A stretch of 64,000 bases of DNA from Actinobacteria bacterium HGW-Actinobacteria-1 (GCA_002841355.1 PHFB01000001.1:124001-188000); one strand, 5' to 3'. Counted from the stretch's first letter, positions 41,407 to 50,562 are shown. Translations and numbers: made by a program. Notes: generated by a model from the sequence alone, not told the origin.

Positions 41407-42476
41407 CCATGCGCGCGATCCTCGTAACATCCACTGCAGCGTACTCAGGCAAGAGCGGGCTCTCGCTTGCGCTCATAGCCACGCTCGCGGCGCGCGGATT
41501 TGATGTGGGTTACTTCAAGCCGTATGGTGCGATGCCGGTGACCGTCGATGGCGTGCTCACCGATCAAGACGCGCTCTACATCAACAAGACGCTCAACCGA
41601 CCTGCGCCGACCGAGGTCGTGTGCCCGGTTGTGCGGACGCAGGCGCTCATAGAGAGCGCACTCGCGCACAAAGAGGGTGATGTGGCCGGAGCTGTGACCG
41701 ACGCCTATCGGATCTGTGCTGAAGGTCGCGACGTCATGGTCATCGAGGGGCCGAGCGATCCTTTCCAGGCATCCTCGATCGGACTCGCTGGACCCGACCT
41801 CGCCACGATGCTTGGAGCTCGCGTGCTCCTCGTCGACCGGCTCCACGGCAGCGATCTTCCCGATGCGGTCGTCTGCGAATCCCGTAGACTCGGCGCCGTT
41901 CTCGGCGGCGTCATCTTCAACTGGGTGCACGAGTCGCAGACGGAGTTCCTCACCGGCCGCGTGATGCCCTACCTTGCGTCACGTGACATTCCGATTCTTG
42001 GCATGATTCCGCATGACACCGCACTGTCGTCGGTCACCGTTCGGGAAATCGTCGAAGCACTCAACGGAGCGGTTCTCTCGGCTGACGACCGGCTAGACGA
42101 GCCTGTGGAGACGTTCATGGTCGGCGCGATGGGCCAGGACAAGGCGCTTCGCTTCTTCCGCAGGAAAGCGCGTAAAGCGGTCATCACCGGCGGTGACCGT
42201 GCGGACGTTCAGCTCGCGGCGCTTGAGACCAATACCCGCTGCATCATCCTAACGGGGAATCTGCCGCCCTCATCGCTTGTCCTCTCACGTGCTGAGGAAC
42301 TTGGCGTGCCCGTCCTGCTCGTCGATACCGACACCCTCACGGCCGTCGAGAAGATGGAGCGGCTCATGGGTCATACGCGTCTTCACGACGCGGCGAAGGC
42401 TGGTAGAATACGCGAGATGTTCGAGCGTTCTGTCGATGTCGACGCGCTCATGAAGGCGTTCGATATCCTTCGCTGA
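41403..42476 (+). CDS. P-loop/DRTGG domain protein, Pta N-terminal-like
   Basis: A 357-residue protein with a BioD-like P-loop domain (TSTAAYSGKSGLSLAL at residues 9-24, then an IEGPSDPF acidic site) and a C-terminal DRTGG domain (AVITGGDRADVQ, then IILTGNLPPS). This matches the N-terminal regulatory half of long phosphotransacetylases and free-standing homologues next to ADP-forming acyl-CoA synthetases. The catalytic PTA domain is absent. The overlap with the synthetase gene suggests it senses a nucleotide or CoA species and tunes acetate metabolism; this is inference. Confidence 0.8.
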   Translation: MTMRAILVTSTAAYSGKSGLSLALIATLAARGFDVGYFKPYGAMPVTVDGVLTDQDALYINKTLNRPAPTEVVCPVVRTQALIESALAHKEGDVAGAVTDAYRICAEGRDVMVIEGPSDPFQASSIGLAGPDLATMLGARVLLVDRLHGSDLPDAVVCESRRLGAVLGGVIFNWVHESQTEFLTGRVMPYLASRDIPILGMIPHDTALSSVTVREIVEALNGAVLSADDRLDEPVETFMVGAMGQDKALRFFRRKARKAVITGGDRADVQLAALETNTRCIILTGNLPPSSLVLSRAEELGVPVLLVDTDTLTAVEKMERLMGHTRLHDAAKAGRIREMFERSVDVDALMKAFDILR

Positions 42477-42491
42477 CCCCGGGAGCATGCT

Positions 42492-43484
42492 GTGACCGAT
42501 ACCACCGTGACCATCGTCGTCGACGCGCTCGGCGGAGACGACGCTCCTACTGTCGTGCTCGAAGGAGTTGACGCGGCCCTTGCAGCGGATTCTGCGCTCT
42601 CCATCATCCTGACCGGCCCCGTGGAGGTCGTCGAGTCCTTCGCTGCGGCCCGTGAGCGCGTGCGTGCCGTCCCGACGACCGAGTTCATCGACATGGCCGA
42701 GCACCCGGCGAATGCCGTTCGCACGAAGAAGGACTCCTCGATCGTCGTCGGCTGCCGCCTTGTGAAGGATGGCGAAGCAGCCGGGTTCTTCTCGGCGGGA
42801 AGCACCGGCGCTTGCATGGCAGCGGCAACGCTCGTCATGGGGCGCATACCGGGCGTTTCTCGCCCTGCGATCGCGACCGTGATCCCCGCATCCGAGAGGC
42901 CGAGCGTGCTGCTCGATATCGGCGCTAATGCCGACGTTAAGGCCGAGAACCTCGTGCAATTCGGCTTGATGGGTCGGGCGTACGCCCAGGTCGTGCTTGG
43001 CGTGTCAGAGCCGAGCGTCGCGTTGCTGAACATCGGTGAGGAGCCCACGAAGGGCTCGATGCTTGCTCAGGAAGCGCATGCGCTGATGGTTGACGCCGTG
43101 CCCGGATTCATGGGGAATGTCGAAGGCCGTGACATACCCGCCGGCACCGCGGACGTCATCGTGACCGACGGCTTCACGGGCAACGTCGCCTTGAAGCTGC
43201 TTGAAGGTCTCGCGAAGACGCTTCTCACCCAGGTGAAGGACGCGATGACGTCTACACCGATACGCACGATGGCGGCTGCTGTCCTCAAAGAACCGCTCAT
43301 GGAGCTCAAGGAGCGCATCAACCCCGACGTCTACGGTGGCGCGCCGCTTCTTGGCGTGCGAGGGGTATGCATCATTGGACACGGAAGCAGCAACGCTCGC
43401 GCGGTGGCAGCAGGTATCGCCGTTGCGGCGCGAGCAGTCCGAGGCGGGCTGACCGAGCGTATCGCGACGGCGGTAGGCAAGTAG
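42492..43484 (+). CDS. plsX: Phosphate acyltransferase PlsX
   Basis: Makes acyl-phosphate from acyl-ACP for phospholipid synthesis; 330 residues. It begins with VTIVVDALGGDDAPTVVLEGV and has the FFSAGSTGACMAAA and IGANADVKAENLVQFG blocks and the C-terminal GGAPLLGVRGVCIIGHGSS motif. The start is GTG with GGGAG upstream. It opens the fatty acid cluster. The acyl-phosphate pool is shared with FakA/FakB encoded upstream. Confidence 0.95.
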   Translation: MTDTTVTIVVDALGGDDAPTVVLEGVDAALAADSALSIILTGPVEVVESFAAARERVRAVPTTEFIDMAEHPANAVRTKKDSSIVVGCRLVKDGEAAGFFSAGSTGACMAAATLVMGRIPGVSRPAIATVIPASERPSVLLDIGANADVKAENLVQFGLMGRAYAQVVLGVSEPSVALLNIGEEPTKGSMLAQEAHALMVDAVPGFMGNVEGRDIPAGTADVIVTDGFTGNVALKLLEGLAKTLLTQVKDAMTSTPIRTMAAAVLKEPLMELKERINPDVYGGAPLLGVRGVCIIGHGSSNARAVAAGIAVAARAVRGGLTERIATAVGK

Positions 43485-43577
43485 GCAAGCCCTCGGCTGC
43501 AGAGCCCGGTCGAACGTGTATACTACTCGGACATTTGCGGCGGCTGATGCTGCCCGAGCGAAAAGAGCATCACTCCG

Positions 43578-44567
43578 ATGACCCATGCAGCAATCACCGG
43601 CGTTGGCGCGTACCTGCCTGAACGCATCGTCACCAACGACGACATGGCGAAGATGGTCGAGACCTCCGACGAATGGATCCGCACGCGCACCGGAATCCGT
43701 GAGCGACGGATCGCGGCAGAGGATCAGGCGACGTCCGACCTCGGTGTCGGCGCGGCAAGGGCTGCGCTCACGGACGCCGGACTTGCGCCAGCAGACATCG
43801 ATCTTCTCGTAGTCGGCACGTCGAGCCCCGATATGGTCATGCCATCGAGCGCGTGCCTTCTGCAGGCAAAGCTGGGACTGTCGTGCCCTGCCTTCGACGT
43901 CATGGCTGCGTGCACGAGCTTCATCTACGCCATCCAGGTAGCTACCTCGGCGATCGAGTCGGGGAGGGCGCGGCGCGCGCTGGTCGTAGGCGCCGATGCA
44001 CTCACGCGTCTCATCGACTTCAGTGACCGGCGCACGTGCGTGCTCTTCGGCGACGGGGCTGGCGCGTTCGTGCTCGAGGCAAACGACGAGCCGGGTATCC
44101 TCGGCATTGACCTGGGTGCCGATGGAAGCAAGCCTGAGGTGCTGCAGATCCCGGCAGGCGGCTCCGCGATGCCGGCCACCTGCCAGACCGTTGAGGACGG
44201 CCTCCACTTCGTGCAGATGAATGGCCAGGAAGTCTTCAAGTTCGCTGTGCGGGCGATTCCCGCAACGACCAAGAAGGCGCTCGCAGCTTCGGATCTCACG
44301 ATCGACGATGTCACCTGGCTCGTTCCGCATCAGGCTAACCAGCGGATTCTCGACACCGTTGCGGACCGCCTTCACCTGCCTCACGAGCGCGTGTTCTCCA
44401 ACATCGAGTGCCTCGGAAACACCTCCGCTGCTTCGATTCCGCTGGCAGTGAACGACCTGTATACTAGCGGCAGCCTGCGGCGGGGCGACGTGCTCGCACT
44501 CGTCGGTTTCGGCGCCGGATTGACCTGGGGGGCCGCAATAGTACGTTGGACCAAGGAGGACCTCTAG
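43578..44567 (+). CDS. fabH: 3-oxoacyl-ACP synthase III
   Basis: Starts fatty acid synthesis by condensing acetyl- or branched-chain acyl-CoA with malonyl-ACP; 329 residues. The catalytic triad is intact: Cys in MAACTSF (about 112), His in WLVPHQANQR (about 250) and Asn in LGNTSAASIP (about 280). It begins THAAITGVGAYLPERIVTN. A -10 like TATACT at 43519-43524 suggests a promoter in the 93-base gap after plsX. No FapR or FabT site was recognised. Confidence 0.96.
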   Translation: MTHAAITGVGAYLPERIVTNDDMAKMVETSDEWIRTRTGIRERRIAAEDQATSDLGVGAARAALTDAGLAPADIDLLVVGTSSPDMVMPSSACLLQAKLGLSCPAFDVMAACTSFIYAIQVATSAIESGRARRALVVGADALTRLIDFSDRRTCVLFGDGAGAFVLEANDEPGILGIDLGADGSKPEVLQIPAGGSAMPATCQTVEDGLHFVQMNGQEVFKFAVRAIPATTKKALAASDLTIDDVTWLVPHQANQRILDTVADRLHLPHERVFSNIECLGNTSAASIPLAVNDLYTSGSLRRGDVLALVGFGAGLTWGAAIVRWTKEDL

Positions 44568-44568
44568 C

Positions 44569-45516
44569 ATGGCCCTGCGAACGCGACTCACGAGTCTGCT
44601 CGGCATCGAGCACCCGATCATCCAAGGTGGCATGGCGTGGACAGCAACGGCGGAGCTCTCCGCCGCAGTGAGCAACGCCGGCGGCATCGGCATCATCGGT
44701 GCCGGCCACATGCCCACCGACCTGCTTCGTGACCAGATCAAACTCGCCAAGTCCCTCACCGACAAGCCGTTCGGTGTGAATCTCATGCTCCTCACCCCGC
44801 ACATCGATGACATCGTGCAGATGGTTCTCGATGAGCGTGTTCCGGTTGTCACGACCGGTGCCGGTAACCCCGGGAAGTACATGACGGCCCTCAAGGACGC
44901 TGGCATCAAGGTCATCCCGATCGTTCCGTCCGTGGCGCTCGCCAAGCGCATGGAGTCCATCGGCGCAGACGCCGTCATCGGCGAAGGCATGGAGGCCGGC
45001 GGTCACATCGGCGAACTCACGACCTTCGTGCTCACGCCCCAGCTTGTCGACGCCGTCGAGATCCCCGTGATCGCCGCCGGCGGTATCGCTGACGGCAGGG
45101 GAGTCGCCGCCGCGTTCGCGTTCGGTGCCGAGGGTGTCCAGGTCGGCACGCGCTTCATGTGCGCGGCAGAGTGCACCATCCATCCTGACGTGAAGGACGC
45201 CGTTCTCAAGGCGAAAGACCGCGACACCGTGGTCACCGGCCGTTCGACGGGTCATCCCGTTCGCGTTCTCAAGAACAAGCTCGCGCGCGAGATCATGGAA
45301 CTCGACCGCGAGGGCAAGGCCGAGGAGATCGAGGCGCTCGGCGCCGGGAAGCTGGCGCTTGCGATGCGCCAGGGCGACACCGCGATGGGCAGCCTTATGG
45401 CAGGCCAGATCGCCGCCATGGTGTGCCGGATAGAGCCTGCTGCCGACATCGTCGCCGACCTTGTGAACGGTGCCGAGGAGGTCATGCGCGCGCTCGGAAC
45501 GATTCCGGTCGCGTGA
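44569..45516 (+). CDS. fabK: Enoyl-ACP reductase II (FMN-dependent)
   Basis: Last reduction of each fatty acid elongation cycle; a 315-residue flavoprotein TIM barrel. It shows IEHPIIQGGMAWTATAELSAAVSNAGG at the start, FGVNLMLLTPH, the GEGMEAGGHIGE catalytic/FMN loop and GAEGVQVGTRFM. The start is one base after the fabH stop. FabK replaces FabI here, which usually means natural resistance to triclosan; this is family knowledge. Confidence 0.94.
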   Translation: MALRTRLTSLLGIEHPIIQGGMAWTATAELSAAVSNAGGIGIIGAGHMPTDLLRDQIKLAKSLTDKPFGVNLMLLTPHIDDIVQMVLDERVPVVTTGAGNPGKYMTALKDAGIKVIPIVPSVALAKRMESIGADAVIGEGMEAGGHIGELTTFVLTPQLVDAVEIPVIAAGGIADGRGVAAAFAFGAEGVQVGTRFMCAAECTIHPDVKDAVLKAKDRDTVVTGRSTGHPVRVLKNKLAREIMELDREGKAEEIEALGAGKLALAMRQGDTAMGSLMAGQIAAMVCRIEPAADIVADLVNGAEEVMRALGTIPVA

Positions 45517-46439
45517 TGTCGATGCGTACGCACGCACTCGTCTTCCCGGGACAAGGCTCGCAGCGGGTCGGCATGCTCGAGACGCTCCCAGAACATGAGG
45601 ATCTCAACAGGCTTCTTGATGCCGCGGAGGCGCTCTCCGGCCTACCCCTGCGCTCCATCGCCGTGAACGGACCAGCGGACTCTTTGTCGGACACCCGAGC
45701 AGCACAGCCGCTGCTCTACCTAACGGACTGGGTCTGGGGCATGAGTCTGCTCGACTGCGGGCTCGATCCCGCCTTCGTCGCGGGTCATAGCCTTGGCGAG
45801 TATGCCGCGCTGGCGATCGCCGGCGTGTTCTCCGCCGAAGCAGGACTCGAGCTCGTCACGGAGCGGTCCGCGCTCATGGCTGCCACCGCTCAGGCGACGC
45901 CGGGCACCATGGCGGCAGTTCTCGGTATGGAACGCAGCGAGGTGGCTGAACTCGTCGAGAGTCTCAGCGAGGTGTGGATGGCGAACGACAACTCCGCCAC
46001 ACAGGTCGTTCTCTCTGGCACGCACCACGGGATCGAAGCCGCCACGACAGCCCTCACCGCCGCCGGTGCGCGTCGGATCGTTCCGCTCACCGTCGCCGGC
46101 CCGTTCCATTCGCCGCTCATGGCCCCTGCCGGTGACCGCTTCGCGACCATCGTCGCCGAGGCGCAGTTCTCGGACGCCACCATTCCGGTGCTACAGAACA
46201 CCGACCCCACGCCCGCAACCGCAGAGAAGCTCATCAAGGCCCGGTTGCTCGGCCAGATCACCAGTCCGGTTCGCTGGACCGAGACGGTCCTCGCGCTGCG
46301 CGATGCGGGCGTCGAGGTGATCGTCGAAGCAGGCACCGGAGCCGTTCTGACCGGCCTGGCGCGCAAAGTCGACGGCATCGAGGCTGTCGCCGTGGAAGAT
46401 GGCGGCATCGAGCGTGTTTTGGAGGTGCTAGGCGCATGA
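45516..46439 (+). CDS. fabD: Malonyl-CoA:ACP transacylase
   Basis: Loads malonyl groups onto ACP; 307 residues. It opens HALVFPGQGSQRVGM, has the nucleophile in GHSLGEYAAL (Ser about 91) and the His in VAGPFHSPLM. ATG 45516 overlaps the fabK stop by one base and the 3' end overlaps fabG (ATGA), so fabK-fabD-fabG are tightly coupled. Confidence 0.95.
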   Translation: MSMRTHALVFPGQGSQRVGMLETLPEHEDLNRLLDAAEALSGLPLRSIAVNGPADSLSDTRAAQPLLYLTDWVWGMSLLDCGLDPAFVAGHSLGEYAALAIAGVFSAEAGLELVTERSALMAATAQATPGTMAAVLGMERSEVAELVESLSEVWMANDNSATQVVLSGTHHGIEAATTALTAAGARRIVPLTVAGPFHSPLMAPAGDRFATIVAEAQFSDATIPVLQNTDPTPATAEKLIKARLLGQITSPVRWTETVLALRDAGVEVIVEAGTGAVLTGLARKVDGIEAVAVEDGGIERVLEVLGA

Positions 46440-47191
46440 GCGACCTGACCGGCAAGATCGCGCTCGTTACCGGCGCAAACCGCGGCATCGGCGCCGAGAT
46501 CGCGTACGAGCTCGGCCTTCGTGGAGCCACCGTGGCGGTGAACTACCGTGGCGACGATAGCGGCGCTCGGTCGGTGCTCGCTCGTCTCGCCGAGGCCGGC
46601 GTCCAGGGCGAGAGCGAGGCGTTCAAGGGCGACGTCGCGGACGCTGCATCATGCACCGCGCTCATCGAAGCTATCGTCGCGCGCTACGGGCGACTGGATG
46701 TCGTCGTCAACAACGCGGGCATCACCCGTGACGGACTGCTGGTGAGGATGTCGGATGATGACTGGGAGTCGGTCATCTCCACGAACCTGAGTGGCGCGTT
46801 CTACGTCACGCGCGCAGCCGCCAAGGTCATGATGAAACAGCGCTCGGGATCGATCGTGAACATCTCATCCGTGGTTGGCCTTGTCGGCAACGCCGGTCAG
46901 GCCAACTACGCGTCCGCAAAGGCAGGCCTCATCGGCCTTACTAAATCCGTGGCCCGTGAGCTTGCATCGCGCAGCGTACGCGTGAACGCTATCGCCCCTG
47001 GATTCATCGAGACCGACATGACCGCTGCGCTGCCTGAAGCCGCACGTGATGCCGCTCTCGGCAGTATCGCGATGAAGCGCTTCGGTTCACCCGCCGACAT
47101 CGCCGCCGCTGTTGCGTTCCTTGCATCCGACGATGCGGCATACGTCACCGGCCAGGTCCTGGCCGTCGATGGTGGTATGACATTCGCCTGA
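46436..47191 (+). CDS. fabG: 3-oxoacyl-ACP reductase
   Basis: NADPH-dependent short-chain dehydrogenase of 251 residues. Cofactor motif TGANRGIGAEIA near residue 12, NNAGITRD, catalytic Ser in NISSVVG and the YASAKAG Tyr-Lys pair are all present, and the end FLASDDAAYVTGQVLAVDGGM is standard for FabG. The start overlaps fabD. Confidence 0.96.
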   Translation: MSDLTGKIALVTGANRGIGAEIAYELGLRGATVAVNYRGDDSGARSVLARLAEAGVQGESEAFKGDVADAASCTALIEAIVARYGRLDVVVNNAGITRDGLLVRMSDDDWESVISTNLSGAFYVTRAAAKVMMKQRSGSIVNISSVVGLVGNAGQANYASAKAGLIGLTKSVARELASRSVRVNAIAPGFIETDMTAALPEAARDAALGSIAMKRFGSPADIAAAVAFLASDDAAYVTGQVLAVDGGMTFA

Positions 47192-47244
47192 TCGCGGCAA
47201 CGCGTCATAATGCACCGTGACAGGACAGAAGGGAGGTGCAGTAC

Positions 47245-47484
47245 ATGAGCAACGAAGAGATTCTGCAGAAGGTCACCGAGGTCATCGTCGAGCAGCTGAA
47301 CGCCGATGAGGCAGATGTGACCCTGGAGGCATCGTTCATCGACGATCTCGGCGCCGACTCGCTTGATATCGTCGAGCTGGTAATGGCGCTCGAGGAGTCG
47401 TTCGGCGTTTCGATTCCCGATGAGGAAGCCGAGGGCATCAAGACCGTCGGCGACGCCGTCGAGTACATCACCGCCAACGCCTAA
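47245..47484 (+). CDS. acpP: Acyl carrier protein
   Basis: A 79-residue ACP carrying the phosphopantetheine attachment site in [10 protein letters not shown] (Ser about 38). It is highly acidic, as expected. ATG 47245 is chosen because GGGAGG (47231-47236) stands 8 bases upstream; the GTG at 47236 overlaps that site. A strong hairpin follows at 47511. Confidence 0.97.
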   Translation: MSNEEILQKVTEVIVEQLNADEADVTLEASFIDDLGADSLDIVELVMALEESFGVSIPDEEAEGIKTVGDAVEYITANA

Positions 47485-47510
47485 GCGATCAATGTCGTGA
47501 ACGCTTCGTC

Positions 47511-47537
47511 TCCCGGCCGGTCCGAGACCGGCCGGGA
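47511..47537 (+). terminator. Strong hairpin after acpP
   Basis: TCCCGGCCGGT pairs perfectly with ACCGGCCGGGA around CCGAG, 26 bases after the acpP stop. No T-run follows. It could stop some transcripts or protect the acpP 3' end so that ACP is made in excess over downstream proteins. Confidence 0.55.
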
Positions 47538-47573
47538 CGAACGCGTCCTCATGCAGACACCCGGAGGTTCCGC

Positions 47574-48536
47574 GTGGAAATGCCCTCGCTCACCATAGGA
47601 AGCCGCACAGCCAGACTGCCGATCGTGCAGGGTGGCATGGCCGTCCGTATCTCGATGGCGCCGCTTGCGGCAGCCGTCGCAGAGGCTGGAGGCGTTGGGC
47701 TTATCGCGGGCTCCGGTCTGGCTGCCGACGAACTCACGCGTGAGGTGCGCGCGGCCAAGGCCGCCACATCCGGCGTCGTCGGCGTGAACATCATGGTCGC
47801 CGTCCGCAAGTTCAAAGACCTGGTGCACGCCGCCATCGAGGGCGGTGCCGACATCATCGTCGCCGGCGCAGGCTTCTCGCGCGACGTGTTCGGCTGGTGC
47901 CGTGAAGCCGGCGTGGAGTGCGTGCCGATCGTCGGCTCCGAGCGTGTCGCCAAGCTCTCCGAGCGCTTCGGCGCCTCGGCCGTCATCGTCGAGGGTCACG
48001 AAGCTGGCGGACATCTGGGTACGGACGAGTACATGCTCGACCTGCTGCCGCGTATCGTCGAGTCCGTGACGATCCCGGTCATCGGAGCTGGCGGCGTCGT
48101 CACCGGCGCCGGCATCAAGCGCACGCTCGATGCCGGCGCTTCGGGGGTCCAGATGGGCACCCGTTTTGCGGCAACCGTTGAGTCCTCGGCATCTGACGAG
48201 TTCAAGAGCATGTACGTGAACGCGACCGACGAAGACATCGTGCTCATCAAGAGCCCCGTCGGCCTGCCTGGGCGGGCGATCCGCAATCCGCTGACCCAGC
48301 GGCTCGTCGGCGGCGACTACCCGGTCATCGACCGCTGCATCTCGTGTCTCAAGGATTGCGGCAAGGAATACTGCATCATCGACAAGCTTGTCCGCGCGCA
48401 GCAGGGCGACGTGACAGGCGGGCTCGTGTTCGCGGGCTCAGCTGCAGCGCGCATCCACGATATCCCGTCCGTCCGCGAGCTCATGGAGCGACTCGTGGCC
48501 GAGTGGGAAGTCGCGACTTCGGGAGGAACACAATGA
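47574..48536 (+). CDS. FabK/nitronate monooxygenase-like flavoprotein with Cys-rich C-terminus
   Basis: A 320-residue FMN TIM-barrel protein, paralogous to the FabK encoded 3 kb upstream (RLPIVQGGMAVRISMAPLAAAVAEAGG, EGHEAGGHLGTDEYM, GASGVQMGTRF). It differs by a Cys cluster near the C-terminus, CISCLKDCGKEYC, which could hold an iron-sulfur cluster or zinc. Placed between acpP and fabF and overlapping fabF by 4 bases, it may be a second enoyl reductase or a nitronate monooxygenase that detoxifies a by-product. GTG 47574 has CGGAGG upstream. Confidence 0.8.
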   Translation: MEMPSLTIGSRTARLPIVQGGMAVRISMAPLAAAVAEAGGVGLIAGSGLAADELTREVRAAKAATSGVVGVNIMVAVRKFKDLVHAAIEGGADIIVAGAGFSRDVFGWCREAGVECVPIVGSERVAKLSERFGASAVIVEGHEAGGHLGTDEYMLDLLPRIVESVTIPVIGAGGVVTGAGIKRTLDAGASGVQMGTRFAATVESSASDEFKSMYVNATDEDIVLIKSPVGLPGRAIRNPLTQRLVGGDYPVIDRCISCLKDCGKEYCIIDKLVRAQQGDVTGGLVFAGSAAARIHDIPSVRELMERLVAEWEVATSGGTQ

Positions 48537-49765
48537 CGAGGCGAGTCGCCGTCACCGGCATAGGCGCCGTATCCGCGCTCGGTCCGAATGCCGCCACGAC
48601 GTGGGAAGGGCTCATCGCGGGGCGTTCCGGCGTACACGAGATCACGTCGTTCGACGCAAGCGCTTACACCACCCGCTTCGCCGCCACACTCGACGACTGG
48701 GATCCCTCACCGTGGCTCGACTCCAAGGAAGCCCGGCGCATGGCGCGGTTCCAGCAGTTCGCGGTCGTTGCTGCAGAGGAGGCGCTTGCCGACTCCGGTC
48801 TCGTCATCGATGAGAGCAACGCCGAGCGCGTGGGCGTCATCGTCGGCTCTGGCATCGGCGGTCTTGGAACAATGGAGGACCAGCACGACATCCTTCGCGA
48901 CAAGGGCCCGAGCCGTGTCAGCCCGTTCCTCGTGCCGATGATGATCGTCGACCTGGCCGCTGGACAGATTTCAATCCGCTCGGGCGCCAAGGGCATCAAC
49001 TACGCGCCCGTCTCGGCATGCGCAACTGGAAATCACTCGCTCGGCGAGGCGTTCGAGGCGATCCGTCGCGGATCGGCCGATGCAGTCATCGCCGGCGGTT
49101 TCGACTGCGGCGTGACACCGCTCGGCCTTGCAGGCTTCTGCGCCGCACGTGCGCTCTCCACTCGAAACGACGACCCGGTCGGTGCATCTCGACCGTTCGA
49201 CTCGGGCCGCGACGGTTTCGTCATGGGCGAAGGCGGCGGCATCCTCATACTCGAAGAGCTCGAGCACGCAAAGGCTCGCGGCGCGCACATCTACGCGGAA
49301 CTCGTCGGCTACGGCGCGACTGCGGATGCCTACCACATGACCGCACCGGCGCCGGACGGCAACGGTGGCCGCCGAGCTATGCTGCTGGCGCTTGCGCAAG
49401 CCGGCTTGGCTCCCTCGGACATCGGCTATATCAACGCACATGGCACGTCGACGCAGCTTGGCGACGCCGCCGAGACCGGCGCCATCAAGGCAGTCTTCGG
49501 CGCCGATGTGCCACCGGTGTCCAGCACGAAGTCAATGACGGGTCACCTTCTCGGCGGTGCGGGTGCGCTTGAGGCGGTGGCGTGCGTGCTTGCGATCGAG
49601 AAGGGGATACTGCCGCCCACGATCAACTACTCGGATCCCGATCCTGCGTGCGACCTCGACTACGTACCCAACGTGGCGCGCACCGCAGACGTTCCTGCGG
49701 CGCTCAGCAACTCGTTCGGTTTCGGTGGCCACAACGCCTGTCTGGTCTTCGCACGCCGCTCATGA
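48533..49765 (+). CDS. fabF: 3-oxoacyl-ACP synthase II
   Basis: Elongating condensing enzyme, 410 residues. Catalytic residues are Cys in VSACATGNHS (about 163), His in NAHGTSTQLGD (about 303) and His in STKSMTGHLLGGAGAL (about 338). It opens RRVAVTGIGAVSALG. The start overlaps the flavoprotein stop (ATGA) and the end overlaps rnc (ATGA). No fabZ/fabA dehydratase or accABCD genes lie in the window, so those steps must be encoded elsewhere. Confidence 0.96.
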   Translation: MTRRVAVTGIGAVSALGPNAATTWEGLIAGRSGVHEITSFDASAYTTRFAATLDDWDPSPWLDSKEARRMARFQQFAVVAAEEALADSGLVIDESNAERVGVIVGSGIGGLGTMEDQHDILRDKGPSRVSPFLVPMMIVDLAAGQISIRSGAKGINYAPVSACATGNHSLGEAFEAIRRGSADAVIAGGFDCGVTPLGLAGFCAARALSTRNDDPVGASRPFDSGRDGFVMGEGGGILILEELEHAKARGAHIYAELVGYGATADAYHMTAPAPDGNGGRRAMLLALAQAGLAPSDIGYINAHGTSTQLGDAAETGAIKAVFGADVPPVSSTKSMTGHLLGGAGALEAVACVLAIEKGILPPTINYSDPDPACDLDYVPNVARTADVPAALSNSFGFGGHNACLVFARRS

Positions 49766-50469
49766 CGCACTCTGCTGACATGCTCGCCCGTGCCGAGTCG
49801 ATCCTTGGATACGCGTTCCAAGACCGCGCACTCCTTGAGCGTGCGCTCACGCATTCGTCCTACGCTGGCGAGCACCGCACACAGAGCTACGAGCGCCTCG
49901 AGTTCCTCGGCGACTCGGTGCTTGGCTTCGTGATCGCCGAGGAGTTGTTCCGACGCTTCCCGAAGGCACCTGAAGGAGAGCTCACCAAGCGGAAGATCGC
50001 CGCAGTCTCGGGCGAGAATCTCTCGGCTGTGTCCGACTCCCTCGGCCTGAGCGAGCTTGTCGCGCTTGGTAAAGGGGAGCGCGCGAGCGGAGGCCGATCG
50101 CGCAAGTCGCTTGCCGAGAACGTTCTTGAAGCGGTGTTCGGCGCGGTGTACCTCGATGGCGGCATCGACGCCGCACGGCCGCTCATCCTGCGTGTGCTGG
50201 CAGGCGTGCTGGACGCCGGACTCGTTGCCGCACCGGCCGAGGATCCGAAGTCCGTTCTGCAGGAGCACACGCAGGCGACCCTCGGCATGCTCCCCAACTA
50301 CGTAGTCACCGGTGCGGAAGGTGAGCCCCACGACCGAACGTTCACGGTCGAGGTGCTCGTGGCCGGACAGTCACTCGGCCACGGAATCGGGCGCTCAAAG
50401 AAGGAGGCCGAGAAGGCCGCCGCAACAGCCGCGATTCAGGCACTCGAACTCAAGGGCGACAAGCGGTAA
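49762..50469 (+). CDS. rnc: Ribonuclease III
   Basis: Cuts double-stranded RNA, including rRNA precursors; 235 residues. The signature YERLEFLGDSVLGFVIAEEL holds the catalytic acidic residues, with the second set in LAENVLEAVFGAVYLDGG, and a dsRNA-binding domain occupies the last 75 residues (DPKSVLQEHTQATLG to KKEAEKAAATAAI). It overlaps fabF by 4 bases; rnc-smc-ftsY order is conserved in many Gram-positives. Confidence 0.96.
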   Translation: MTHSADMLARAESILGYAFQDRALLERALTHSSYAGEHRTQSYERLEFLGDSVLGFVIAEELFRRFPKAPEGELTKRKIAAVSGENLSAVSDSLGLSELVALGKGERASGGRSRKSLAENVLEAVFGAVYLDGGIDAARPLILRVLAGVLDAGLVAAPAEDPKSVLQEHTQATLGMLPNYVVTGAEGEPHDRTFTVEVLVAGQSLGHGIGRSKKEAEKAAATAAIQALELKGDKR

Positions 50470-50562
50470 TACGCCCGTGCTGTGATAGCATGGTTCGCAC
50501 TGCGAGAGGGGCGCCGGGCTAGCCCGCCAGACCCCGAGAGAACACGTCCGGAAGGGTAGCCG

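Noticed and set aside
43005-44990. 661-residue open frame opposite plsX, fabH and fabK
   Set aside because: It spans three well supported genes on the other strand and has no homologous motif.
50508-50535. Imperfect hairpin around CGGGCTAGCCCG before smc
   Set aside because: Only 4 bp plus an interrupted outer helix, no T-run; likely chance in GC-rich DNA.
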